Assembly (NCBI GenBank): GCA_012931725.1
Contig: CM022946.1
Location: 80,963,963-81,027,962 of the forward strand
Direction of reading: 5' to 3'
DNA length: 64,000 bases
Source: Litsea cubeba
Taxonomy: Eukaryota > Streptophyta > Magnoliopsida > Laurales > Lauraceae
The first letter of the stretch is position 1. Each line of letters opens with the position of its first letter. Shown here in pieces: positions 53,120 through 63,322 of the stretch. The translations under genes were made by a program, and so were the position numbers. The notes beneath the pieces were generated by a model. That model did not search any database, was not told the origin of the DNA, and saw only the letters and a program-made list of their open reading frames with translations.

Positions 53120-54215
53120 TCAATTTGGCTGTAAATTGCCCAGAACCATCGGGCGAACTAGGTGTGGGTTTCGCCCTGTTTCATCTTTAGAGCGAGAATG
53201 TCGGCATCGATTGACGCTGTAGGCCTGGAACTTCTTCAGGAAAGAGAGTTGGAGCTCCTTCCAACTTGAAACAGACTTCTCTAGCAGAGCGCAGAACCAC
53301 CTCAGAGGGAGGTCGCTCAAACTGGAGGAGAAGATCTTGCAATTTAGATGACCTTCATCCCCCCAGATGGACATCTTTTGGGAGAAGTAACGGAGGTGAG
53401 CGGACGGGTCGGACAATCCGTCATAGGGGACGAACCTCGGGACTGAGAACTTCTTGGGCAAAGGGGTTCTCTCGATGTCCCGAGTGAAAGGAGAGGCCCC
53501 CAGGTTGGTGGGGCCACAGATCTCTTGCTGGTCCTGCATCTCCAGATTGCGCTTGAGAGCTAGCTTGATACGCTTGTCGAGCCACCCCTGCTCGTCGTCC
53601 TTCTCTGGTGTCGGGGCTCTTGGCTTCCGCTTTGCATGGCTTCGACCATGGTGGCTATGAGCTTGCCCGTCGCGGCCACGATGGCTACGGGTGTTGCTCG
53701 AGCCTTCATCATAGGCATGGCTGCACTTCTTATCCAGAAAGGCTCTTAGATCCTCTCGGGATAGCTGGACCACCTTGCTCTGGACAGCTCTCTTCTCGCC
53801 TCGGGGCTCTGAGGGCTGCCTTTGAAAGGCTTTTTGCACCGCCCTCAGCTGCTGCTGGAGCTGGCGGATTACTCGCTCCTGCTCCTGGAGCAGAGCGTTT
53901 TGAGCCGCGATGTCTCCTCCAGCATCAGGGGGTTGCACGCGGTGTGGCTCCTCCGCTGCTAGAGCTTTGCCTTTGAGAGGGTGCTCATGTCGACGCTCTC
54001 CCCGTGGGGGGGGGGACTTCACCGTCAGAGCACGAGGTCTCGACTCCCTCTCGGAAGGGGGATTCGACGAAGGGTCGCGAGGCTACGCGTTCCTCGCCTA
54101 CTGACGCGCCACGGTCCGCTCCGGGCCGTCCCTGAGGAGGGACGCCCGTCGACGGGCCCGGACGCTCGAACACTGCTCGCTAGGACTCTCCGTCTTTCTT
54201 AGCTTTCGGAGGCAT
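53120..54215 (-). pseudogene. Gag N-terminal and capsid part of M2
   Basis: The likely start is MPPKAKKDGES at 54215-54183, followed at once by TAG, then a Pro/Gly/Arg-rich stretch. A frameshift at a run of ten G bases (54005-54014) leads to the open frame from 54022: a Gln-rich coiled coil (LQEQERVIRQLQQQLRAVQ), a Lys/Arg/His-rich part, FSVPRFVPYDGLSDPSAHL, SSSLSDLPLRWFCALLEKSV and LQLSFLKKFQAYSVN, which is the capsid domain. Another shift near 53210 ends it. Confidence 0.88.
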
Positions 54216-54251
54216 GGTTTCTGGGAAGGTTAGGAAGATTGGGATAGTGCT

Positions 54252-54269
54252 TTCCCATAGACGGCGCCA
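54252..54269 (-). other. Primer-binding site of M2
   Basis: Minus strand TGGCGCCGTCTATGGGAA, two bases (AT) from the LTR end. Confidence 0.9.
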
Positions 54270-54271
54270 AT

Positions 54272-55164
54272 TGTAGGTGTAGAAGAATAATGACCCACAA
54301 TAATCGGGGTGCCTTACAGGACTTATCCAAATGTAGAGCTTAACCCGCTGCCTGAAAACCTGAAAGGAGAAGAGCGAACGGTCAGAGGACCCTGGCCTGG
54401 ATGGCGCAAGGCTCTCTGATGCCTAAGTCAGTAAGTGAACAAAGGAAGGAGAGGGAGAAGAGAGGCAGAGTAATGGCTCTGGTTTTTGGGGTGCATACCT
54501 GTAATGGAAAGTGTTGCTTCTCTTATAGAGGAAGATGCCTACGTTGCATGGGGGAGGTTAATGATGACGCCTTGACATGTCTAGAGGCGTCATCATGTTA
54601 GCCCACCATTCATTAAATGAGGGTCCGATCAGCCCATAAAGTAAAAAATGCCAGTCGGGTCAGCCCACAACGCATTTAATGCGTGTCGTGTTGGGCCAGA
54701 TCATGTTGGACGCCTCCGACGGTAAAGATACCATCGGATCCTCCCTCGGGCCTCGCCTTGATTTGGCTTCATCCGTTAAATGCCGCCTTGTCAGCGATCT
54801 GGCGAAGATTGTGGACAGCCGGATGTTACATCTGTCCCCTTGGCTCGCGCCCCTACTCCCCCACGTGTCCGACGACGTGGGGGGAGAAGGGCGTGAGTGG
54901 AGAGTCTCTCCTCGCTCCGGCTTTCATCCCGGCACCTTCGGCCGAGGTGGAGCTTCTAGCCAAGGTGGGCACCTGGGCATCCGAGCTCAGCGCTAGCGAC
55001 CCGGACCTGCCTGACTTCGGCTAAGGCCCCTATCCCGGCAACCGTGGTGGGTTTGAGGCTACGTGATTAGCACGTGGAGGGCACGTGAGGCATGTGAGAA
55101 TGCCTAGCCCCATTGGATGATTGTGATTAGCATAATCCCGGAGTTTTGGAAATCTCCCCACACA
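54272..55164 (-). repeat. 5' LTR of M2
   Basis: 893 bp, TG...CA, matching the 3' LTR except for about 38 substitutions and one indel. The TATA-like minus-strand motif is at 54523-54530. Confidence 0.95.
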
Positions 55165-55169
55165 GTCCA
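55165..55169. repeat. Target site duplication GTCCA, right (element M2)
   Basis: Matches 43021-43025. Confidence 0.95.
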
Positions 55170-55364
55170 CATTTTTCTTTACATTTCTGCCTTAGGATAT
55201 GATATCATGGGATCCCAATGTAAAAAGTTGAAAACCCTGTACATTAAAAAATCTAGACCGTCTTCTTCTCTAGACTTAGATCCAATGATATCATGGGTTT
55301 TTACATTCGCATCCCATGAAATTGGGGGAACAGGTTTTAAGGGGAATTTATATGTCAAATCCCC
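55170..55364. mobile_element. MITE copy 1, right part
   Basis: It continues the MITE split by M2 and ends with the complement of the left terminus (TGAAATTGGGGG, then TTTTAAGGGGAATTTATATG and TCAAATCCCC). It contains two ATGATATCATGGG stretches. The inner part is in the opposite orientation to that of copy 2. Confidence 0.8.
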
Positions 55365-55808
55365 TATTAAAAAGGGGAAAAACCAAATATTTTGTTCTAA
55401 AAAAGAAATGATGGCCCACCTGGATGCACGTAGGTGAATAAGGGTTTGGACGAAATATCAATCTACTGATCATATCATCCTAACCGTTGACGTAAGGCTT
55501 AAATCTAGATTGGATAACCGTCCAACCAATTTCAAACTTCGTGTTATGCCAATCTACTGGAGTAGGTGCCCCTGGCCATTTGACGATTCGATTAATCACA
55601 AATAGGCCCATGATATGGAAACCAAGAAACCGAACATAATTGTTTGAGCTTTATCATATTCGCCTGTGCAATCTAGCCCTATCTGGACTACTTGGGCCCA
55701 CCTTTGATTAGTCCAATCCCTCTCATGCTCCTTTCATTTCATGATTTGGAATTGAGCCAATACTCATTGAACTATCGCTCACTGTCGTAATTGAATATAA
55801 AAAAATTA
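55365..55808. other. Unassigned DNA between MITE copies
   Basis: AT-rich; no gene, tRNA or known repeat seen. Confidence 0.5.
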
Positions 55809-56135
55809 GGGGATTTGACATATTAATTCCCCTTAAACCTTGTTTCCCCAATTTCACGACTGAAAATCTACTAATGTCACCAGAGCCATTTGACTCAAGT
55901 CCAAAAACTGTTCTTTAGTTTTCTACCCTGGATCCCATGATATCATGGGATCCAAGTCTAGATAAGAAGACGGTCTATATTTTTTAATGTACGAGCTTTT
56001 CAACTTTTTACATTTAATCCCAAGATATCTAGGGCAGAAAAGTAAAGAAAAAATATGGACCAGAGTACATTAGTTTAATTTCAGTGATGAAATTGGGGAG
56101 GCTGGGTTTAAAGGGGATTAATATGTCAAATCCCC
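55809..56135. mobile_element. MITE copy 2
   Basis: About 327 bp with inverted ends of nearly 50 bp: GGGGATTTGACATATTAATT on the left, its complement ending GTCAAATCCCC on the right. A perfect 24-bp palindrome centred on ATGATATCAT occupies 55930-55953. No coding capacity. Flanks (TTA left, AAA right) do not give a clear target duplication, so the superfamily is open. Confidence 0.85.
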
Positions 56136-56859
56136 AAAAAAACTATGGTAAAGAAGGCATTAAAATTTAAGGTTGCTAAATCAAGGGCTAGGATAATATG
56201 ATGAAGTTGATATTTTGCATGACGGAGACCTTCCCATCGCCTTCGTCTCAACTCGGAAATAAAACCATTGATGATTTTCTATTTAAGTATCTACAAAGAT
56301 ATTATTACAAAACCTGATCATATATTTACCAAAAAAAGTAGGGGGCTTCGGCCGGGGGTCCCTCAAAGCATGACTTTGTTGCAAACAGTCCACAAAAAAA
56401 GTCATATAGCCAATGGTCCCTCTCACACTTTTTCATACCTGAAATGTCTAATTTACCCTTTCGTTAAATCATATCCCATGATTGGTGGGATATCCCATTA
56501 ATAATGCGAGAGAAGAAGGGAATGGCAGCAAGTGCACAGTTCTTCTCTTCTCTTTCGCTGGAAAGAAATAAAAATATGAGAGAGTGCATGGAACCCAAGT
56601 GCTCTGGTGGTACTGATTTCCACTAAAAGAATGGTATCATGCACGTGGTTGTCTTCTCTTTTCCTTATGACGTGCGGAACTCGAGGCATTACAACTTCGT
56701 CTTCTTCCTAACTTTGGTTTCAGAGAAAAACGAAGGTGGCTTGAGTCCAACGAAAACCTTAGATCTACTCCTATCTAAACCGCGACTTTGCGATCCAAAC
56801 CGTCGAAACGTACGGTACCTTGCTCTAAATAAAATTAAAAAATGTAAATAAATTTTAAA
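56136..56859. other. Unassigned DNA, no gene supported
   Basis: Mixed-composition sequence with no frame over 80 codons and no known motif. GTGGGATATCCCAT near 56482 is a short palindrome. Confidence 0.5.
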
Positions 56860-57250
56860 AATCACAAATAAAATTAAAAAACACAAATAGATCTAAGAAA
56901 ATACAAATAAAATTGCCAAAAACACAGAAACATTCATTCAAAAACTCAGTTAAAACTGTCAAAATGGAGATAAATTTGTCAGAAACTCGGCTATATTTTT
57001 CAAAAATTCAAATAAATTTGACAAAAAAACAGATAGATTTGTTTAGAACTTAGATAAATTTGTTCCAAAACTCAGATAAATAGCCAAAAACTCAGATAAA
57101 TTTGATAAAGACTTAGATAAATTTGATAGAAACTCAGATAAATTTGTTAGAAACTCAGATATATTTTCAAAAAACTCAGATAAACTTATCAAACACTCAG
57201 ATAAATTTACAAAAATCAACCTCCGGCGATGGGAAAAACTCAGATAAATT
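56860..57250. repeat. AT-rich minisatellite (AACTCAGATAAATTTG units)
   Basis: About 15 degenerate units of 20-23 bp built on AACTCAGATAAATTTG, the cleanest from 57060 to 57200. It lies just upstream of the E element insertion. Confidence 0.85.
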
Positions 57251-57566
57251 TAATAGTAGCCCAAGCGGTCCTCTATTTCGTTTGGTGATCTGCAACTGAG
57301 CAAAGCCCTTCCTCCCAGGCGATCAAAATCAACGGGTGCAACAAGAAGTCCGCTGTTGATTTCTCATTCCTCTAGTCCGGCGATGGCACGGTGCGGCGTA
57401 CGGTTACGATCCTCCTTCTCCGGCGACACACAAGAAGTCCAGGGATGTGGGTCCGGTTTCTATCCAGTAAGTCAAGAACCCAGGCGGCCAGCCAAGGGAA
57501 AATGATCCCCTATTTGTCTCCTTCTCCAACAAAGATGTAGTCTTCCTTCGGTCCGATGACGATGGC
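57251..57566. other. Unassigned flank of the E element
   Basis: GC-richer DNA with several TCCGGCGA repeats, no gene recognised. The five bases before the LTR are ATGGC, the candidate target duplication. Confidence 0.4.
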
Positions 57567-59333
57567 TGTTGACACCAAAAATGTCACTTTGCCTCTTCAA
57601 GATCCAAAAAGCTACATGAAGTCGCAACCTGCCAAAAATAGGCAATGCTACTTCCAAAAAATTAAATCTTGTCAGAATCAAACAAAAACTACAAGATCAT
57701 TCAAGACAGCCAAAAGAGTAGTGCACAAGAAGTTTCGGGCCATTTCAAAATCATTTGGCCTGACTTCGCTTCTCCGGCAGCTGAAAAGGAGCTCCCGGCG
57801 GCGAAAGCATCAGAACACCAAATCTTCGATCAGAGCCTATGGATGGTATCAAAATATATTCAAAAGGCTCCATGTCAAGTTCCAAGTCAAACCGACAATG
57901 TTTGACCCTACATCAACCCTCGAACAACTAAATCAAGCCTCTTGGCAGCGAGAACCACCGAGGCCATCACTCATCAGAAAGAGCACATGGACGGCTTCAA
58001 AATGCTTACAAAGGGCTACACGTCAAATCTCAGGTCATTTTGACAACATTTGACCATACTTTGACGCTCGGAAGCCTAATCAGGCCTCTCGGCGGCGAAG
58101 CTCCCCGGGACCGTGGTTTCCAAGACAGAACCTATGGATCATCTTAAAATGACTCCAATAGGTTCCCTGTCAAATTTCAAGTCAATCGGACATTGGTTGA
58201 CCGTACATCAAGCTGCGACATCTTCATCGCGATAAAAACAAGTCTACTGGTGATAGGACCCTAAACGGCTTCAAAACTCAAACAAAAGCCTATGGTTGGT
58301 CTTATTTATTACTCAGGAGACTTCACCCCAAATTTCAGGTCATTCCGACATCGTTTGACCCAGTTTCAGCTTCTGACGGAAAATCGGCAACTCTGTGCGA
58401 CAAAGTCTTCGGCTTTCCCTGAAAATTGGAAACTTAGCACTAAAAGATGTAAGGATTCTCATCAAGTTTTCTACAGGGAAATCAGGCCAATAAATGATAA
58501 AAAAATGTCAAGAAAAAATAAAGAAGAAAAATGAATCGAAAAACATCAAAAACGGACCCAAAACGGGACAAAAGGGGGGAAATTCCCCCCAGGGTCACAG
58601 ACCCTTGCGACCCTGGCCAGGGTCGCCAGCCCCTGCAGCCCTGGCCTGTGGTTGCCGGCGACTATGGAGCTCGGAATCACCGGGTTGGCCCCAGAAGGCC
58701 CGTTTTTCATCGTTTTTCACGATTCGAAGCTTCCAACTCCTTGGATTTTCCAAAATTCATACTTTTGAGGTGCCAAATCCTTTGACATACGTCAAAATCA
58801 CAGGCCAATCATCAAGAGTATCAAAATTAACATTGATCGCCAACCGGTCAACCAAAAAAGTGTGCTTTCTACCCGACCGATCGAGAAATCGATAGGACAG
58901 ATGACACCGACCCGCTGTTGGCAACCAATACCCGAAGTTACATGGTCATCCGATGTCGATCTACATGAAGATCCATCAATGATGATCGCCAGAAGAATAC
59001 CAAAAAACGCGGCACAACCCGCGACTCTTCAACTACCCAGCGACCATTTAACGCGATTAATTGACTAGCTTTATTGCAGTCATTAATTCATTTCGTTGGA
59101 CGGCCCAATCAGAAGCAAGCATCCGGGAGTTACAAGTCAATTGATTCATGGCATTTAACCCATGAAACTCCTCCCATCATGGCGATTAAAGGAGATTAAA
59201 TGCCCTCAATCTCCTTCGGCCAATCAGAGAAAAAGGAGTTACAAAATAAAGGAATTAAATCTTGTAACTCCTCCCATTATGCGGCTTAATGACAATAAAG
59301 CCCATAAACTCTCCTAAATGGCTACCAAGAGCC

Positions 59334-59341
59334 TATAAATA
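59334..59341 (+). promoter_or_regulatory. TATA box of E LTR copy D
   Basis: TATAAATA in GCCTATAAATAGGAGAGC. Confidence 0.7.
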
Positions 59342-59483
59342 GGAGAGCATCCCAAGCATTCCATATAGACTTAGGACAATCCGGAAATCCAGACAAAAAA
59401 AGGCATCAGAAATCTAAGAGAAAGAAAGAGAGAAAACTCTGCTGAAGTTCTGCATCGGCCACTGCTACAAGGTGACAAAAGTC

Positions 59484-59510
59484 CATTGGGGGGTACCCCC
59501 CCCCCTAAGG
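59484..59510 (+). repeat. G/C palindrome in E LTR copy D
   Basis: CATTGGGGGG, TA, a C run of nine and TAAGG. The stem is slightly degraded. Confidence 0.65.
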
Positions 59511-59841
59511 TCCTTGCCTTCTCCTTCTGCCTCCAATGGCTTAGACGTGGCTTTTCAGCCCGTTTACTTAGCTTTTTATTAGACATAGGACATCCTCTTG
59601 GTCTTTGTCCTCTAAAAATCTGAGGTTATAGCCAAGCCAAGCGAATCAAGAGCATCCTCTGTTCTCATCTGCATGAATGATGGCGAAGTCCACATATGGC
59701 TTGCGACCGTCAATCTGAACGAGTCCCCCACAATCTCCTGAGAAGTTAGATCCTCATTTTCTTGCTTTTCGTTGTAGTTTGTATTTTTCCAAAAGAGACA
59801 AAAATCACAACTCTTGTCTTTCATTATTGATAAGAATTGTA

Positions 59842-59920
59842 AATCGGCTATAAACGCCAAAATCGGCTATAAACGCCAAAAATCGGCTATAAATGCCAAA
59901 ATCGGCTATAAATGCCAAAA
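59842..59920 (+). repeat. Short tandem repeats in E LTR copy D
   Basis: Four units like ATCGGCTATAAACGCCAAA. Confidence 0.85.
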
Positions 59921-60191
59921 AAATCGCCTTTCAGGGCAAATCAAGAAAATGTGTCTTTTCTTAAATATATGTGCAATGGAAAACTTGAAAGCAGTTGATT
60001 TCCTTTTTACTTGCGAAGCTCGATCTCCGGATCACCACTTGCAATTCCAAGTAAAATAAAAAGTCTGGCACACCCACACAAAAAAATGTTGATACCCGCT
60101 TTCTGCCCCCCGGGCGCGCAAGGGTCGTACCCAACGGACTCCCACGTCCGCCGACCTCGGTAGCACCAGGCAATGAACGCACGGTCCATCA

Positions 60192-62263
60192 AGCTGGCTC
60201 CACCTGGTGGGACCCGGTGGAACACGATGCTAGAAATGAAATATTTGCATATCATATCTTTTGCTCTATGCTTATACTTCTTTTCTCGATTCCTTGGCTA
60301 CTTTCTAATTGGTGGCCTATGTTGGATTCTGCATCTAAAAAAAATGAGATGAGATGTTTTGGAAATTTCTAATTCTTTGAATTTATTTTCACTTTTTTCT
60401 CTTCTAAAAAAAATCAAATTTTTCATTTTGGATTCAAAATTGAGAAACCTTGATCCTTTCCTATCGTTCATCGTGCTTGCAGAAATGTTGAGCCTGTTCG
60501 ACTATGGTTTTGGGCCATCGTTTCTCTTCGATGAGTTCACTAAAGATCTAAAAAAAATAAAAAAAATCAGATTTTTCATTTTGGATTCAAAATTGAGAAA
60601 CCATGATCCTTCCCTATCGTTCATCGTGCTTGCAAAAATGTTGAGCCTGTTCGACTAAGGTTTTGGGCCATCGTTTCTCTTCGATGAGTTCATTAAAGAT
60701 CTAAAAAAATTAAAAAAGAAAAAAAATAAGATTTTTTAGTTTGGATTCAAAATTGAGAAACCTAAGATTTTTTAGTTTGGATTCAAAATTGAGAAACCTT
60801 GATCATTTCCTATCGTTCATCGTGCTTGCAGAAATGTTGAGCCTGTTCGACTAAGGTTTTGGGCCATCGTTTCTCTTCGATGAGTTCATTAAAGATCTAA
60901 AAAAATCAGATTTTTCAGTTTTGATTCAAAATTGAGAAACCTTGATCCTTTCCTATCGTTCATCGTGCTTGTAGAAATATTGAGCCTGTTCGACTAAGGT
61001 TTTGGGCCATCGTTTCTCTTCGATGAGTTCATTAAAGATCTTAAAAAAAATAAAAAAAATAAGATTTTTCAGTTTGGATTCAAAATTGAGAAACCTTGAT
61101 CCTTTCCTATCGTTCATCGTGCTTGTAGAAATGTTGAGCCTGTTTCGACTAAGGTTTTGGGCCATCGTTTCTCTTCGATGAGTTCATTAAAGATCTAAAA
61201 AAAAACAAAAAAAATCAGATTTTTCAGTTTGGATTCAAAATTGAGAAACCTTGATCCTTTCCTATCGTTCATCGTGCTTGCAGAAATGTTGAGCCTGTTC
61301 GACTAAGATTTTGGGCCATCATTTCTCTTCGATGAGTTTATTTAAGATCTAAATAAAACAAAAAAGACATAGACCATTAAGGTTAAACCAACTGCGTTCT
61401 TTGACCACGGTTGATTCAAGAAAAGCCTTGTCCAGAGTGTGGAGACAGCTTGACTATTCTAGGCAAGGGTCCTCCAAACGGGTTCATTAAGTAATCATAC
61501 CCTTACCTGGGGGCAATTCTATCAATCGAGATTTCATAAGACCGGGTTAGGAGGCCTATGTGTACTCTCTCGTCTTTTAAATAAAAATTTTTCAAAAAAA
61601 AAATTTTTAAATAAAAAAATTAAAATAATAAATAAATAATAAAAAAAGATTTTTCAAAAAAAATCTTAAAAAAATTAAAAAAAATTTAATAAATAATAAA
61701 AAGATTTAAAAAAAATCTTCAAAAAAAAAAACTCGCCATTTTTTGATTCAGATCCGAGAAATTATGGTTCATTTCCTTCTGAGTACTGGCGCTCCCTGAA
61801 ATTGCTGAGACCGTGTTTGGATCGGAATACCATCTGCTCTCTTTGATGAATCCAATCTTGACCTTTCAAAACAGGAAATCTCATCTCATGGATGCGGTCT
61901 CCAAACATTTGTGTCTAGGGGTACTAGTATGCCCTTTCAGGGTCTACTGTATTCGCGACCGGCACATTTGTAACTCCAGCTTTATATTCTTCTTACCTCG
62001 AGCAAGCTCTGCTTCTCGATAAGTCAAATTTAAGTTCACAATTGCTTCTAGCAGTCACTGGGACGCTCATTCTGGGCTTACCATACCTGCGATCAGAACA
62101 ATTGTACCCTCTATGGCTTTTTGCCATCTTCATATTGCTTGGCTCATCTCCCTCGAGCGATTTGAAAAGACAAAACCATAGAACTTCCCATTTATGATCA
62201 TTATATTCTTGTGATTACTAATGGATGTGGTATTGTTTCAGAAACTTTTCGAAAAAACTAACA
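60192..62263 (+). other. Leader of the E element
   Basis: It starts AGCTGGCTCCACCTGGTGGG, which by position is the PBS; I cannot name the tRNA. The tandem array (60385-61345) follows, then about 200 bp of unique sequence, an extremely A/T-rich stretch (61570-61740) and a unique part to the ORF1 start. TATTGTTTCAG at 62231-62241 could be a splice acceptor, consistent with a spliced leader. Confidence 0.65.
60385..61345 (+). repeat. Six tandem copies of a roughly 155-bp unit in the E leader
   Basis: TTTTGGGCCATCGTTTCTCT recurs near 60508, 60661, 60857, 61000, 61155 and 61310, giving spacings of about 145-195 and mostly 155 bp. The unit is an A/T-run segment, GGATTCAAAATTGAGAAACC, CTTTCCTATCGTTCATCGTG and GAGCCTGTTCGACTAAGG. 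The third unit holds a further internal duplication of about 37 bp (60728-60800). The other leader copy in the window (33785-34200) has one unit. Confidence 0.93.
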
Positions 62264-63316
62264 ATGGCAGCATCCCTAACCATTACCTTCGACGAGAACA
62301 AGCACCACCTTATGTTTCAACAGAAGCAAACCACGCGCAGCTATAAGCGCCCCATCAGCTGCCGAAGCGTCAACTCCCTCGGCAACTCTCTGAACTCCGG
62401 GTCGACCTCGACTCCCCGTACTATCGTCTTCAGGACGCTGGGACCATTCCCACTTCCCGAAGAACAAACTGCTCCTTCCAAGAAGCAGAAGGTCGCCTCT
62501 CAACGTGTAACTACCTTGACACCAAAGGCGAGCACCAAAAGGCCCGAAGCCCGCGGCACCCCCACGAAGCCTTGATCCGCAAACGACTAGGTCTATCCTA
62601 AGACTTGGTCCCCAAGACCTTCACCAAAACAAAGAAGGTCCCAAACATCCACCAAGCCAGCATACCTGGCCCCACTCAAGGAGAACCAGTTCTACCCTCT
62701 TGCCTATATGAAAGAGGAGAGACCCATCTCCAACTTGACTCCCAAGTTAACCCAGTATGAGCCGGCTTGTTCTTACAAGCCCAAAATCAAATCATGCATC
62801 ACAAGGCCTCTGCAAGCACCTGCTAAGGACTACAATCCTTCGGTTCGACCCTTCATATCTACAGGGGCCGAACTCGAAAAATTCAAAGCTTCGCTGCAAC
62901 AGGCGAAGGACCGGGTCCACATCCTGTCCTTGCCCAGCTACAAAGAAGACAGGCTCAGCTGCTGCGCTCGAGGGAGCACATCCTTCATTGTCAAAGCCCA
63001 GCCAGAGCTGACCGAAGCTCAAATTGCTCGTCTTATACGCCGTCGCGTGTCGTATCGACAAAAGAGACTAGAGAAGCAAAGGACCCAGCCTCCTACGCTT
63101 CAAGTCTCTCACAAATGGGTCGAAAAAGAAAGACCCAACCAAGTTGCTGCTGTCCATATGGTTGGAAAAACCAGAAGACGCCAAAAGTCAGCAACAAGAA
63201 TCCATGTCCGATGTCCGGTGACCCGCAGCGTCTCCAGGACAAGAAGACACTTAGAAGAATCCCCTGCTCCTTCAAGCAAAGGACGACAGGGTGATCCTTC
63301 CTCAAGCTCTTCATAA
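62264..63316 (+). pseudogene. ORF1 of the E element, upstream of gag
   Basis: The ATG at 62264 sits in AACAATGGC, a strong plant start context. The frame reads MAASLTITFDENKHHL, a basic region (PSKKQKVASQR), TGA at 62573-62575 and TAG about five codons on, then continues in the same frame: LKENQFYPLAYMKEERPISN, a helical part (ELEKFKASLQQAKDRVHIL), LTEAQIARLIRRRVSYRQKRL and an Arg/Ser-rich tail. TAA at 63314-63316 is followed in frame by gag. Ogre elements have an extra ORF1 of unknown function at this place. It is rich in basic residues, so RNA or DNA contact is possible. No known domain is seen. Confidence 0.7.
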
Positions 63317-63322
63317 AAAAGA

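Larger units (their letters stand above)
43026..55164 (-). mobile_element. Tat-lineage gypsy element M2, full-length with antisense genes
   Basis: 12,139 bp bounded by GTCCA duplications. On the minus strand: 5' LTR 54272-55164, PBS 54252-54269, gag, protease, RT, RNase H, archaeal-type RNase H, integrase (to 48474), a 58-bp minisatellite, two plus-strand frames, polypurine tract 43920-43930 and 3' LTR 43026-43919. LTRs are 894 and 893 bp and differ at about 38 sites by eye (about 4.3 percent), mostly transitions, so it is several times older than T. The organisation with antisense genes matches Tat-lineage elements such as Grande and Retand. GC content is visibly higher than in its surroundings. 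Confidence 0.95.
57567..60191 (+). repeat. 5' LTR of the E element (copy D)
   Basis: TGTTGACACC...CGGTCCATCA. It shows all family features: GC palindromes near 58600-58680, TATA at 59334, G/C palindrome at 59484-59510, short tandem array at 59842-59920. Confidence 0.9.

Noticed and set aside
60192..60220. Specific tRNA assignment for the E-family primer site
   Set aside because: The bases after the LTR do not match a tRNA end I can name with confidence, and the two copies differ here (CACACCCGATGGGA against CTCCACCTGGTGGGA).
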